Counted from the first letter of the stretch, positions 16,323-24,816 are shown. The stretch is 64,000 nucleotides of DNA from Arthrobacter sp. ISL-95 (GCF_018613695.1 NZ_JAGGPR010000003.1:208301-272300); one strand, 5' to 3'. Notes: generated by a model not told the origin, from the sequence alone. Translations and numbers: made by a program.

Positions 16323-16727
16323 ATGGTCTCCGCAGAGAACAGCGACACAAACAAGAGCGAGCACGACGTCGACCTGACAGTCACGCTGACAGCGGCACCC
16401 GGCGCTGAAAGCCGGGTGTTCCATCTCCGGTCCGCCGCAGGCATCCTCTCGCCTGACCCTGACACCGTGGACTCAAACTTGCCGGACGCAACTGCGGCGC
16501 TGGCCGCCGTCGAGCAGTTCGGCGAGGAAGTCTTCTTCCCTGAGCCCCGCCCGGACCGGATCTGCACGCAGCAGTACGGCGGCCCGCAGGTGGCTGTGGT
16601 CGAGGGGTGGTTCCGGGGACGGAAAGTTCACAGCCAGTTCAGCAGGACTGATGGCTGTGAGATCGCACGGTGGAAGGCGTTGGCTTCGCTGCTGGGCAAT
16701 ACAGGCGGTTCAACCGGCGCCGTGTAG
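16323..16727 (+). CDS. SSI-like domain protein without signal peptide
   Basis: A 134-residue protein clearly related to the lipoprotein at 14849-15367: C-T-Q-Q-Y-G-G-P, then G-W-F-R-G-R-K-V, then SRTDGCEIARWKALASLLG match C-T-M-Q-Y-G-G-P, G-S-V-D-G-K-E-V and NRTDGCQIALWDAAKSVLG. It lacks a signal peptide, the first disulfide pair is gone, and the P1-position methionine is replaced by Gln. It is therefore probably cytosolic and unlikely to inhibit a serine protease in the standard way. AAAGG precedes the ATG. Related proteins are found in actinobacteria without known role. Confidence 0.7.
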   Translation: MVSAENSDTNKSEHDVDLTVTLTAAPGAESRVFHLRSAAGILSPDPDTVDSNLPDATAALAAVEQFGEEVFFPEPRPDRICTQQYGGPQVAVVEGWFRGRKVHSQFSRTDGCEIARWKALASLLGNTGGSTGAV

Positions 16728-16739
16728 GGCCGTTGCCCC

Positions 16740-17150
16740 CTAACGTCCACCCATGCTGCCGTAGACCGCTCCAAAAATGAGGATCGCTGCCCAGAAAACG
16801 ATGTTGATGCAGGACAGCACCGTGACAATCCAGCCGGCAACCTTCCCAAAGGTGGCCGGTACGCCGTTGGCCTCTGCTCGGCTGGCATTGCGGATGGCCA
16901 AGGGCCCAAAGACGATGCCAAAGACGAAGATCCCGATGATGGCGTACGTGGTGGCCTTGGACTTGAAGTTGGCACCCTCAAGATCCGGGAAGTAGAACGG
17001 CATGCCGTCCTGCTCTACATACGGCTGCTGCGGATAGGGCTGCTGGCCATATGGCTGCTGCGGATATGCCTGCGGGTAAGGCTGGCCGGCGAAAGCGTGC
17101 TGCCCGTTCAACTGGTGCTCGGGTTGCGGTTCGGATCCTGGCTGCGACAT
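16740..17150 (-). CDS. DUF4190-like two-helix membrane protein with PQQPY-rich tail
   Basis: About 136 residues. The N-terminal 60 are Gln/Pro/Tyr-rich with repeated Q-Q-P-Y and Y-P-Q-Q-P units. Two transmembrane helices follow: TTYAIIGIFVFGIVFGPLAI and the helix of GWIVTVLSCINIVFWAAILI. The linking R-N-A-S-R-A-E-A-N-G matches the DUF4190 style. The role is unknown; related proteins are common in actinobacteria. The start at 17150 (MSQPGSEPQPEH) is preferred because GAAAGG lies 7 nt upstream. The strong hairpin at 17216-17255 separates it from the protease gene upstream on the same strand. Confidence 0.78.
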   Translation of the reverse strand: MSQPGSEPQPEHQLNGQHAFAGQPYPQAYPQQPYGQQPYPQQPYVEQDGMPFYFPDLEGANFKSKATTYAIIGIFVFGIVFGPLAIRNASRAEANGVPATFGKVAGWIVTVLSCINIVFWAAILIFGAVYGSMGGR

Positions 17151-17215
17151 GCCGGCCTTTCGTTGCGAATCATCGTGTGGGAACTGCTTCGAACCTATTA
17201 TCGGCGTTACCGCGC

Positions 17216-17255
17216 ACAGCAGTGGCCGGCGGGAATCCCCGCCGGCCACTGCTGT
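17216..17255 (-). terminator. Terminator of the subtilase gene
   Basis: An 18-bp perfect stem (arms 17216-17233 and 17238-17255) with the 4-nt loop AATC, 18 nt past the stop codon of the subtilase on the minus strand. There is no long U run, so the strength comes from the GC-rich stem. Confidence 0.82.
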
Positions 17256-17273
17256 TACTGAATCAAAACAGAC

Positions 17274-20200
17274 CTAGCCGGCGTTGTTGCTCTGCGTCGG
17301 CTCGTCTGCGCGGATCTTGCCGCCGCGCTTCTTGTCTTTCTTGTCCTTCTTCGGATCCTCGTCATCCGGCACCACCACGGTTCCGCCCGGGTTGACCAGG
17401 ACGGTGACGAAGCTCGGCTCGCTGGTTCCTGCGAAGGACAGGCGACCAATGTAGGAGCCGGGCTGCAGGTTCTTCCAGTTCAGTGAGATCTGACCGGTCT
17501 TGCCGTTGGCGAGGCGGATCGGGTTCGGCGTCACAGTGGCGTTCCCCTGGTTTGCACCCAGGACGGCAGCATCAACGGTGGCCTTGGTGGCCTGGTTGTT
17601 GGGGCTTGCGTACAGGTTGGCGTAGACGTAGTAATCGCCTGCGGCGGGGTTGGGGACAGACAGGGTTTCGCTGGCGGACGCTGTCGCAGCGGGCAGTTGC
17701 TGACCGGATGGGGTCACTACCAGCATGTCGAAGTCTGCGGCCTCATTGGAGGAGATCACTGAGAACTTGGCAAGCGCGCTTCCCTCGCCGACGGTCACCT
17801 TCTTCACGTAGTTGGACGCATTGGTTTCTCCGGCAAACGGTCCGGGAACCAGTTCCACTGCCGAGGAATCAGCCTTGGAAAGACCGTCAACCGTGACTCC
17901 TACCGGCAGGTTGGTGCCGGAGGTGATGTTGATGGTTCCGGAGCCGTTGGGACCCGTCCCGGTGAAGGTCAGGGCCTTGTCCGCGATGATGGACTGCGGT
18001 CGGACTGCGATCGGCGAGGTGACGGTCTTGTTGGCACCCTGCCAGTTAAGCGAACCCATGGCGAACTTGCCCAGCTCGGCGTTTTTGTTTTCGAACTGAA
18101 CCTTGAACGTCTTCTTCTCACCGGGAGCACCGAAGGTCAGCACTGAGGGGGTGACCTTGACGTTGACACCTGGGACGTTCACTGACGCCCGGTATGTTCC
18201 CGGAGTCACTGCCGTGAGGGTACGCGTGACCTCGATCTTGCCTGCCAAGTTGCCCAAGGCGAAGGAAGGTACGTTCATGTCGCGTGCCTGGGTGGTGCCC
18301 AGTCCCTCCATGCCAAGGTCCATGCCGGTGCCCTGGATGAACTTGAGGTAGTCCTCGGTGGTGGCGTCGTACACCAGGCCCGGTGAGAGGACCTTGGCAG
18401 GATCAACCTGACCGGCGCCGGTGGCGAAGACGTCCTTGTTGACGGCGCCGTTGGCCAGCTTGACCGGACCAGCGGTGGTCATCATGGCGGACTTCACGGT
18501 GGCCGGGGACCACTGCGGGTTCTTGCCCAGGATCAGTGCGCCGAAGCCGGCAACGTGGGGTGAGGCCATGGACGTTCCGGACAGGAAGCCGAAGTTGTCT
18601 CCAGCGGTTCCGATCGGGGAAACACCGGCGAGGATGGCGACACCGGGAGCGGACACGTCAGGCTTCAACAGGTCCGAGTCGGTAGCAAGCAGCGGGCCGC
18701 GCGAGGAGAATCCGGCAATCTGCGGCTGCGCTTCGGCTGGCAGGCCCGTGGTGTCGCGGTTCAGCAGGGAAACGGTAATGGCCGGGTTGGCCGTGACCTT
18801 GTCCTTGATGGTTTGCGTAGCGGGCGGGTTCACGTGGACGGTGGGGATGACGTGCTTGTCCGTGTCCAGCGAGGAGTCAGTCAGATTCACCAGGATCATG
18901 CCAACGCCACCGCCGCGCAGGACCTCGGCGCTCTTGGCGGTGCGGTCAACAACACCACGGTCGCAGACAACAACCTTGCCGGCTACCTTGGCCGGGTCCA
19001 GGGACCCCGGGGCACACAGCGCCGCGTCGCCTGAGCCGCTTGCGCCATTGGTGGAAAGCACGACGCCGGCCCCGCGAACCTCACGGTTCATGATGCTCGC
19101 TCCGCGGAACTTGCTGCCATCTGAGAACTCAACAGTGCCCTGAAGCTCCTGCGAGAACGACGTCGCAGCCACCGTGGTCAACCATGGTGCTCCGTGGTTC
19201 ACGGTGCTCGCGGTCGGACCGGAGTTGCCGGCCGAGGTGGCCACGAAGATCCCTGCGGAGGCCGCTGAGAGGAAGGCCAGGGAAACAGGATCCGTGGTGG
19301 ACGTGGTTGAACCCGAGATGGAGTAGTTCAGCACATCCACGCCGTCCAGGATGGCCTGCTCGATCGCGTCCACGGAGGAGGAGCCGTAGCAGCCGCCCGT
19401 GGCAGGATCGGTGTCTTCCCAGCAAACCTTATAAACGGAGAGTTTTGCGGCGGGTGCGACCCCGCTGGTGGTTCCGAAGCTGCGGCCGTCCACTACGGCG
19501 TCGACGTTGGCGTTGCCCGCCGCGGTGCTGGCCGTGTGGGTTCCGTGGCTGTCCACGTCAACGGGAGAGATGACTTCTTCCGGTGCGCGGTTTTCCGGCG
19601 GAACTGTTTCCAGGAAGGCGTCTGCGAAGTAGTGGGTGCTGAGGACCTTGGAGTTGCAGGCGCTGCCATCGTAATCGGCACCGGTATCGATGCCGGGCTG
19701 GCATTCGCCCACGAAGGTATCGCCGTCGGCCTTGAGCATGGCGATCTTGCCGTCAGCGGTGCGGTAAGGAACGCCTACCTGGGGGTTACCCACCAGCGGG
19801 CCAACGGGCTCCCCTGCAAAGAAGGGGTTGGATGGGGTGTAGCCGGTATCGATCACACCAACTACGGTGCCTTTGCCGGCGTTGTCCTGTCCGCCGTACT
19901 GCGTAGCCCAGGTCCCGTTGGGGCCGCTGAGCTTGAGGAAGTCGGTGGTGGAGTAATCCGGGGCGTACTGCGTATCCGGTGCAACCATGAGGACCTTGGG
20001 ATCCTTGGCAAGGTTGATTGCCTGGTCCGCCGTGAGGTTGGCGCTGAAGCCGTTGACGGCGGTAGTGAAGTCACGTTTGATCGTGACGTTTTCCTGCTTG
20101 GCGACTTCCTGCTGTTTCTGCTGGAGGTGCTGCTGGTATTCCTTCACCTCGGCGCTGTCGGCGTCGAGCTTCTTGCCTTCTTCGGGCTTGGTGGGCGCGA

Positions 20201-20450
20201 GGCCCGACGTGCCGCCGTCGTAGGTAGCTGCAGGCTTCTCGGCCAGGACCACCATGTACCGGCCGTCCTTATAGGCGCTGGGGTCAAGGTTCTTCTTGGC
20301 CACGCCCGCAACATTCCCGGGCGTCTCCGGGGTGGGAGCGGCCTGGGCCGGCATCGCCATGGACGAGAGCAGCAACGGCAGGCCTACGGCGAGCGCCGCA
20401 GCCTTCCGGAGTCCCCCGCTTCTGACGAAGCTCTTTCCTTGTGATTTCAC
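17274..20450 (-). CDS. Secreted subtilisin-like serine protease (S8) with PA insert
   Basis: About 1058 residues. A Sec signal peptide ends near A-Q-A (residue 36), and an inhibitor I9-like propeptide occupies about 60-155. The peptidase S8 domain carries the triad Asp201 (VVGVIDTGYTP), His302 (DVDSHGTHTAS) and Ser627 (FLSGTSMASPHVAG), with the oxyanion Asn in TSAGNSGPTAST. A PA domain is inserted between His and Ser (about 430-560). Fibronectin-like and pre-peptidase-type beta domains fill 740-1030, and the protein ends in a lysine-rich, hydrophilic tail with no sorting signal. GTG at 20450 is preferred, since AAAGG abuts the GTG at 20462. It is a likely exported nutritional protease in its own transcription unit. 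Confidence 0.94.
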   Translation of the reverse strand: MKSQGKSFVRSGGLRKAAALAVGLPLLLSSMAMPAQAAPTPETPGNVAGVAKKNLDPSAYKDGRYMVVLAEKPAATYDGGTSGLAPTKPEEGKKLDADSAEVKEYQQHLQQKQQEVAKQENVTIKRDFTTAVNGFSANLTADQAINLAKDPKVLMVAPDTQYAPDYSTTDFLKLSGPNGTWATQYGGQDNAGKGTVVGVIDTGYTPSNPFFAGEPVGPLVGNPQVGVPYRTADGKIAMLKADGDTFVGECQPGIDTGADYDGSACNSKVLSTHYFADAFLETVPPENRAPEEVISPVDVDSHGTHTASTAAGNANVDAVVDGRSFGTTSGVAPAAKLSVYKVCWEDTDPATGGCYGSSSVDAIEQAILDGVDVLNYSISGSTTSTTDPVSLAFLSAASAGIFVATSAGNSGPTASTVNHGAPWLTTVAATSFSQELQGTVEFSDGSKFRGASIMNREVRGAGVVLSTNGASGSGDAALCAPGSLDPAKVAGKVVVCDRGVVDRTAKSAEVLRGGGVGMILVNLTDSSLDTDKHVIPTVHVNPPATQTIKDKVTANPAITVSLLNRDTTGLPAEAQPQIAGFSSRGPLLATDSDLLKPDVSAPGVAILAGVSPIGTAGDNFGFLSGTSMASPHVAGFGALILGKNPQWSPATVKSAMMTTAGPVKLANGAVNKDVFATGAGQVDPAKVLSPGLVYDATTEDYLKFIQGTGMDLGMEGLGTTQARDMNVPSFALGNLAGKIEVTRTLTAVTPGTYRASVNVPGVNVKVTPSVLTFGAPGEKKTFKVQFENKNAELGKFAMGSLNWQGANKTVTSPIAVRPQSIIADKALTFTGTGPNGSGTINITSGTNLPVGVTVDGLSKADSSAVELVPGPFAGETNASNYVKKVTVGEGSALAKFSVISSNEAADFDMLVVTPSGQQLPAATASASETLSVPNPAAGDYYVYANLYASPNNQATKATVDAAVLGANQGNATVTPNPIRLANGKTGQISLNWKNLQPGSYIGRLSFAGTSEPSFVTVLVNPGGTVVVPDDEDPKKDKKDKKRGGKIRADEPTQSNNAG

Positions 20451-20523
20451 GAGTGGTTGCACCTTTCACTGAGGGAGGACCAGGCTCCATCGCCCAGGCC
20501 TGTCAACTTTTAGTTGGTTGAAC

Positions 20524-20544
20524 CTTTGACAGTTCTTGTCAAAG
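20524..20544. promoter_or_regulatory. Inverted repeat CTTTGACA-N5-TGTCAAAG
   Basis: 8-bp arms (20524-20531, 20537-20544) in the 260-bp region between the divergent subtilase and hydroxyacid dehydrogenase genes. It carries a TTGACA -35-like hexamer on each strand and lies 74 bp upstream of the subtilase start. It could be an operator, but no clear -10 boxes are visible, so it is a candidate only. The rest of the gap shows nothing else. Confidence 0.4.
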
Positions 20545-20712
20545 CCGCGCAACCAGCCGAGTCACAGAGTACCTAGTGAGAGCCAAATATGACATACAGC
20601 ACATTTCAAGAATTTTGTCTTGTCATAGAGCCGGTGATTCGTCATGAAACTCAGGCGTGCCCGGTAGCCTCGAATGCGTACCACCGAGCCACCTTGACGC
20701 AATGGAGCCGCC

Positions 20713-21660
20713 GTGAAAATCCTCATCCCCGACACCATCGAACTGGACCTGTCCGGACTTTCCGTTCCCGGGAAAGAGGTGGCGGTGTATCAGGTGGACA
20801 AGCCCATCCCCGGCGAGCATCGGGATGCAGAGGTGATGGTGGCATGGCGGAATACCTCGGAGAACCTCACCGACGCCGCCCGCTCGATGCCTGATCTCAA
20901 GCTGGTCCAGACCCTCGCGGCAGGCCCGGATTCAGTGCTGGCAGCCGGCTTTGCAGACAACGTAGCCATCACTTCCGGCCGCTCACTTCACGATGGCCCC
21001 GTGGCCGAGCACGCGCTGGCATTGGTTTTGGCAGCCGTGCGCCGCCTGGATGTTCTGCAGGAGTCCCAAAGGGCTGGCACCTGGAACCAGCCTTACAACG
21101 CAGCACAGTCGGACCCGGCAACGGAACAGCTCTACACGCTCGACGGCGCCAACGTCACCATTTGGGGCTTCGGTTCCATCGCGGGACGGCTGGCTCCCCT
21201 GCTGGCCGCCTTGGGCGCGAACGTCACCGGCGTCGCCAGCTCCAAGGGTGATCGCTACGGCTTCCCCGTGGTGGCTGACGACGAATTCCACCAGGTCCTA
21301 GGCACCACGGACGTCCTGGTTTCCATCCTGCCCGCTACCCCGGAAACTGCTGACGCCCTGAACGAAGAGGTCCTCCGGGCCCTCCCGGACACTGCCATCT
21401 TTGTCAATGTTGGCCGTGGCGCCACCGTGGATGAAGACGCCCTCCAGGCAGCGCTGCAGGAAGGGAGGCTGCGGGTTGCCGCCCTGGATGTCACCAAGGT
21501 TGAGCCCCTTCCCTCCGACTCCAAGCTGTGGGATGCACCGAATCTGATCATCACGCCCCATGTGGCAGGCAACCGCCCCAAGGGTGCGGCCAAACTGGTC
21601 ATTGCCAACATTGAAGCACTCACGGAAGGCAGGCCGCTGACCAATCAGGTTGCAGGCTGA
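20713..21660 (+). CDS. D-isomer specific 2-hydroxyacid dehydrogenase
   Basis: A 315-residue NAD(P)-dependent oxidoreductase that would interconvert a 2-oxo acid and a D-2-hydroxy acid. The Rossmann motif GFGSIAGRLAPLLAALGANV lies near residue 152. The catalytic Arg is in FVNVGRGATVDEDAL, the Glu in ALDVTKVEPLP, and the His in ITPHVAGNR. The N-terminal half has the typical LVQTLAAGPDSVL and H-D-G-P-V-A-E-H-A-L. The substrate is not evident; phosphoglycerate dehydrogenases are longer. The GTG reading at 20713 begins MKILIPDTIELD. The next gene is 150 bp downstream and seems to be separately controlled. Confidence 0.9.
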   Translation: MKILIPDTIELDLSGLSVPGKEVAVYQVDKPIPGEHRDAEVMVAWRNTSENLTDAARSMPDLKLVQTLAAGPDSVLAAGFADNVAITSGRSLHDGPVAEHALALVLAAVRRLDVLQESQRAGTWNQPYNAAQSDPATEQLYTLDGANVTIWGFGSIAGRLAPLLAALGANVTGVASSKGDRYGFPVVADDEFHQVLGTTDVLVSILPATPETADALNEEVLRALPDTAIFVNVGRGATVDEDALQAALQEGRLRVAALDVTKVEPLPSDSKLWDAPNLIITPHVAGNRPKGAAKLVIANIEALTEGRPLTNQVAG

Positions 21661-21709
21661 CGCCAGCCGGATTGCGGGCTGACGCCTGACAATTAGTCGG
21701 TACTTATCA

Positions 21710-21739
21710 TTGCCTCCGAATAGTAAGCATGCTTATGGT
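21710..21739 (+). promoter_or_regulatory. Promoter of the manganese catalase with AGCATGCT element
   Basis: TTGCCT (21710-21715) and TATGGT (21734-21739) are 18 bp apart. The spacer carries AGTAAGCATGCTTAT (21722-21736), including the 12-bp palindrome TAAGCATGCTTA. It shares 14 of 15 positions with the element in front of the LapA-like gene, in the same orientation relative to the gene. The -10 overlap suggests binding of a regulator or recognition by a common stress sigma factor. Confidence 0.5.
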
Positions 21740-21810
21740 AGGTGGGTCCGGGGTGGCCAGCAGAGGGTTTCCACCCCAAACACGCAGCATGAACAACGTG
21801 AGGAATCGCA

Positions 21811-22755
21811 ATGTACCTGCACACCCAACTTCTCATCAACGAAATCGCCGCTGACGAGCCCGATCCAGCCGCAGCAAACGCCCTCCAGGAAGGTCTCGGC
21901 GGACAATTCGGTGAGATGCGCACCATGATGCAATACCTGTTCCAGAGCATGAACTTCCGCGGGGACCCCGCTTCCAAGCCCTACAAGGACCTCCTCCAGG
22001 GCATCGGAACCGAAGAGATCAGCCACGTGGAACTCATTGGCACCACCATTTCGCAGCTCCTTGACGGCTCACCGCGCTACCAGGGCAAGAAGAACGATCC
22101 CGTGGACGAACCCGGAGCAAAGGGCGCCACTCCCCTGAACATCGCACTGGACCACAGCAACATCCACCACTACCTGGTGGGTGCGCAAGGTGCACTGCCC
22201 GTGGATGCCGCAGGCAACCCCTGGAGTGGTTCGTACGTTTACAACAGCGGCAACCTGGTGCTGGACCTGCTCTACAACCTGATGCTCGAATCCACCGGCC
22301 GGCTCCAGAAGTGCCGCATTTACGAAATGACGGAGAACAAAACAGCCCGTTCCACCATCGCGTACCTGATCGTCCGCGACCAAGCGCATGAGAATGCTTA
22401 TGCAAAAGCGCTGGAAAGCCTGGGCGTGAACTGGGGCAAGGTCCTTCCCATCCCCAAGACCAACGCGGAGCAATTCCCGGAAGTGAAGAAGCTCCTGGAC
22501 AAGGGCCTGCAGAGCATCCAGTACACCTTCAGCGCTGACAACTTGAGCGAGGCCGGCAAGCTCTTCCGCGGAGCGTCCCCGTCCAACGACGGCACCGAGC
22601 TAAGCACCGACGTCATGCCTGACGGATACCCGATCACCATTTCCCCGGAACGCAAGGAAGAGTTTGCGCCAGGGTTGGACCCGGAGCTCCTGGCTTTGAT
22701 CCAAGCCGTGGCCGAACAGGAGCTGCAGGACGCCAACAACCCCAAGGGCGGCTAA
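21811..22755 (+). CDS. Manganese catalase
   Basis: A 314-residue dimanganese catalase that disproportionates hydrogen peroxide without heme. The four-helix bundle ligands are visible: Glu35 (GGQFGEMRTMM), Glu69 and His72 (TEEISHVEL), Glu near residue 158 (LLYNLMLESTGRLQK), and His near 191 (VRDQAHENAYA). The order and spacing match the Lactobacillus plantarum enzyme family. The C-terminal lid has LSEAGKLFRG and ends with a Gln/Glu helix. It lies in its own unit with a promoter, and a hairpin terminator follows the stop. It is expected to be cytoplasmic and stress-induced. Confidence 0.95.
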   Translation: MYLHTQLLINEIAADEPDPAAANALQEGLGGQFGEMRTMMQYLFQSMNFRGDPASKPYKDLLQGIGTEEISHVELIGTTISQLLDGSPRYQGKKNDPVDEPGAKGATPLNIALDHSNIHHYLVGAQGALPVDAAGNPWSGSYVYNSGNLVLDLLYNLMLESTGRLQKCRIYEMTENKTARSTIAYLIVRDQAHENAYAKALESLGVNWGKVLPIPKTNAEQFPEVKKLLDKGLQSIQYTFSADNLSEAGKLFRGASPSNDGTELSTDVMPDGYPITISPERKEEFAPGLDPELLALIQAVAEQELQDANNPKGG

Positions 22756-22796
22756 CCCCACACCGGTCGGCTAATAGCAGTAGATAGCAACCGCAC

Positions 22797-22836
22797 AAAA
22801 AAGGTCCCCGCTTCCAACGAGGCGGGGACCCTTTTG
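22797..22836 (+). terminator. Rho-independent terminator after the manganese catalase
   Basis: A 9-bp stem GGTCCCCGC (22803-22811) with GCGGGGACC (22822-22830), an A run before and CTTTTG after. It lies between convergent genes and may act on both strands. Confidence 0.85.
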
Positions 22837-22850
22837 TTCGTCAGAAAATA

Positions 22851-23141
22851 TCAGGAGTGCTCGTACGTCAGGCAGTCAGCGGCTTCGCGCCCGGGGCCCA
22901 CCTTGACGTCATGTGCCTCGCACATGAGGTTGTTGTTGTGGACGCACTCGGAACGCTGGCAGGCGCCTACGTGGGCAAGGACCTTGGGAAGGCCGCCCAT
23001 GGCGTTGGTGTCAATGAACGTTGCGCAGGAAGCGTGATCCTGGGTTCCGCCGATGGTGATTCCAAAGGCTGTGCAGCCATCGTGGTTGAAACCGCAGCTG
23101 CCAACGCTACAGGCGGATACTTCGGCAATGTGTTCGGTCAT
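22851..23141 (-). CDS. DUF1540 domain protein with two cysteine motifs
   Basis: A 96-residue protein with two copies of the DUF1540 cysteine pattern: A-C-S-V-G-S-C with C-T-A-F and S-C-A-T-F-I-D in the first, and G-A-C-Q-R-S-E-C with L-M-C-E-A and D-C-L-T-Y in the second. Eight cysteines probably bind two metal ions, as in a rubredoxin or zinc-knuckle fold, but the function is unknown. The start at 23141 (MTEHIAEVSAC) is chosen because AGGAGG precedes it; the upstream frame to 23267 is not expected to be translated. It is convergent with the manganese catalase gene. Confidence 0.85.
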   Translation of the reverse strand: MTEHIAEVSACSVGSCGFNHDGCTAFGITIGGTQDHASCATFIDTNAMGGLPKVLAHVGACQRSECVHNNNLMCEAHDVKVGPGREAADCLTYEHS

Positions 23142-23288
23142 TGTTCCTCCTGGTTTGGATCTGAAAGGTACTGGGACAGAGCCCCTCGTGTACTTCCAAA
23201 CTACGCCGGAATTACGACATTTAACCGCTTTGAATAGCGCATTTGTATGTGCCCTAATCTGCGTCATTCCGCAGGAAATCTGCTGTTT

Positions 23289-23486
23289 TTAGGGCAGGTT
23301 TCGCTTACTCGGAGTGCGGAGGGCATCGCTGATTTTGGCACGCGTTTCAGCGTCAAGCGGAGCGGTCACCCGGCTGTTCCGGGCGGCGCGGTCCGCCATG
23401 ACCTTCTGGATGACCATTCGACCCAAACCAGCAACAACAGCTGCAGCCACAACGCCCAGCACCATCGATCTCGGTTTCTCAGCCAT
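23289..23486 (-). CDS. Small single-helix membrane protein (65 aa)
   Basis: A short N-terminus (MAEKPRSM), one hydrophobic helix (VLGVVAAAVVAGLGRMVIQK) and a charged C-terminal tail (DAETRAKISDALRTPSKRNL). An AGGA site precedes the ATG. No family is recognised. The composition is typical of small actinobacterial membrane proteins. It lies upstream of the DUF1540 gene on the same strand, with about 150 bp between them. Confidence 0.55.
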   Translation of the reverse strand: MAEKPRSMVLGVVAAAVVAGLGRMVIQKVMADRAARNSRVTAPLDAETRAKISDALRTPSKRNLP

Positions 23487-23792
23487 GCCGCAATCCTAGT
23501 GACGACGGCCACCCGGGGAAAGTGCCGCCGTCGAGCCGTCAGTTGGGTCTTTTTACCCCGGTGCGGCGGGGTGCCCTCGCACAATCGCGCTGAATAGGGT
23601 ATGTGCGCCGCTCCCGGTAGAATAGGTGTGCAAGCTCGCGGAGCGCCCCCCATGCCGTTCAAACATTGCAGTTCACAACCGTGTTTAACCCTGTGTTCAA
23701 GACGCTGTTTGAATGCGGCTGAACGGCGTGAGACGGCACCTCCGCGGCAGCCTTATTTAAGGTTCACCCAACTCACGCACAGGAGTTACCGG
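23487..23792 (+). promoter_or_regulatory. Leader and promoter region of purSQL
   Basis: A 306-bp stretch without a gene. It probably holds the purS promoter: TAGAAT (23616-23621) is the best -10-like hexamer, with no convincing -35. Several short repeats of the type GTTCA/GTTTA lie between 23655 and 23735. I see no purine riboswitch core. The open frame running through it into purS has no ribosome binding site of its own. Confidence 0.4.
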
Positions 23793-24044
23793 ATGCCCCG
23801 GATCGTCGTTGACGTCATGCCCAAGCCCGAGATTCTGGACCCCCAGGGGAAGGCCATCGTGGGTGCTCTGCCCCGCCTCGGCTTCAACAGCTTCAGCGCA
23901 GTCCGCCAAGGCAAGCGTTTTGAACTGACCGTCGACGGCGAGGTGACCGACGCTATCCTGGCCCAGGCCCGCGAAGCTGCCGAGACCCTCCTGTCCAACC
24001 CGGTGATCGAGGATGTTGTCAACGTCGAGGTCGTCGAGGCCTGA
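23793..24044 (+). CDS. purS: Phosphoribosylformylglycinamidine synthase subunit PurS
   Basis: An 83-residue subunit that joins PurQ and PurL into the multi-subunit FGAM synthase of purine biosynthesis. It begins [20 protein letters not shown], then [20 protein letters not shown] and the end [21 protein letters not shown], all typical of PurS. The ATG at 23793 follows AGGAG at a suitable distance. The longer in-frame reading from 23601 is rejected because its first 64 residues look like leader sequence. purQ starts 1 bp after its stop. Confidence 0.95.
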   Translation: MPRIVVDVMPKPEILDPQGKAIVGALPRLGFNSFSAVRQGKRFELTVDGEVTDAILAQAREAAETLLSNPVIEDVVNVEVVEA

Positions 24045-24045
24045 T

Positions 24046-24816
24046 ATGACGTCGATCCCCCTGATTGGCGAGGCTGTAGCCGTCGCCGCAGAACCCCGCT
24101 TGGCCGGCGCCAAGATCGGCGTCGTCACTTTCCCCGGAACTCTTGACGACCGCGACGCCGCCCGTGCAGTGCGGCTTGCAGGCGGCACTGCGGTGTCGCT
24201 CTGGCACGCAGACAATGAGCTGGGCGATGTTGACGCCGTCATCATCCCCGGCGGTTTCTCCTATGGTGATTACCTCCGCGCCGGTGCCATTTCGCGGTTC
24301 GCACCGCTGATGTCCAAGATCATCGATGCCGCGAACTCCGAGGCGAGGCTCCCCGTGTTGGGCATCTGCAATGGTTTCCAGATCCTCACCGAATCGCACC
24401 TGCTGCCCGGTTCCATGATCAAGAACGACCACCTGAAGTTCATTTGCCGGGACCAGACGTTGCGCGTGGAGAACGCCAACACTGCCTGGACCGTGGACTA
24501 CACCGACGGCCAGGAAATCATTGTGCCGTTGAAGAACCAGGACGGTCAGTACATCGCTGATGAGAAGACCCTGGATGCCCTTGAAGCTGAGGGCCGTGTG
24601 GTCTTCCGCTACGTGGGCTTCAACCCGAACGGCTCCCGCCGCGACATCGCCGGCATCTCCAACGCCGCCGGCAACGTGGTGGGCCTCATGCCGCACCCCG
24701 AGCACGCTGTGGAGACCGGGTTCGGTCCCGAGTCACTCGATGGGGCTCCCCGCGACACCGACGGACTCGGTTTCTTCACCTCCGTTTTGACCAAGATTGT
24801 GGGAGGCGACAAGTGA
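24046..24816 (+). CDS. purQ: Phosphoribosylformylglycinamidine synthase glutaminase subunit
   Basis: A 256-residue class I glutamine amidotransferase that supplies ammonia to PurL. The triad is visible as Cys in [15 protein letters not shown], with His and Glu in MPHPEHAVE. Also typical are [19 protein letters not shown] and [17 protein letters not shown], which is diagnostic for PurQ. The ATG at 24046 follows the purS stop by one base. The first 20 residues are a short extension before the fold. Its stop overlaps the purL start in a GTGA arrangement. Confidence 0.96.
   Translation: MTSIPLIGEAVAVAAEPRLAGAKIGVVTFPGTLDDRDAARAVRLAGGTAVSLWHADNELGDVDAVIIPGGFSYGDYLRAGAISRFAPLMSKIIDAANSEARLPVLGICNGFQILTESHLLPGSMIKNDHLKFICRDQTLRVENANTAWTVDYTDGQEIIVPLKNQDGQYIADEKTLDALEAEGRVVFRYVGFNPNGSRRDIAGISNAAGNVVGLMPHPEHAVETGFGPESLDGAPRDTDGLGFFTSVLTKIVGGDK

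Noticed and set aside
23601..23792. N-terminal extension of PurS
   Set aside because: PurS is about 80 residues in all families known to me, and AGGAG stands right before the ATG at 23793.
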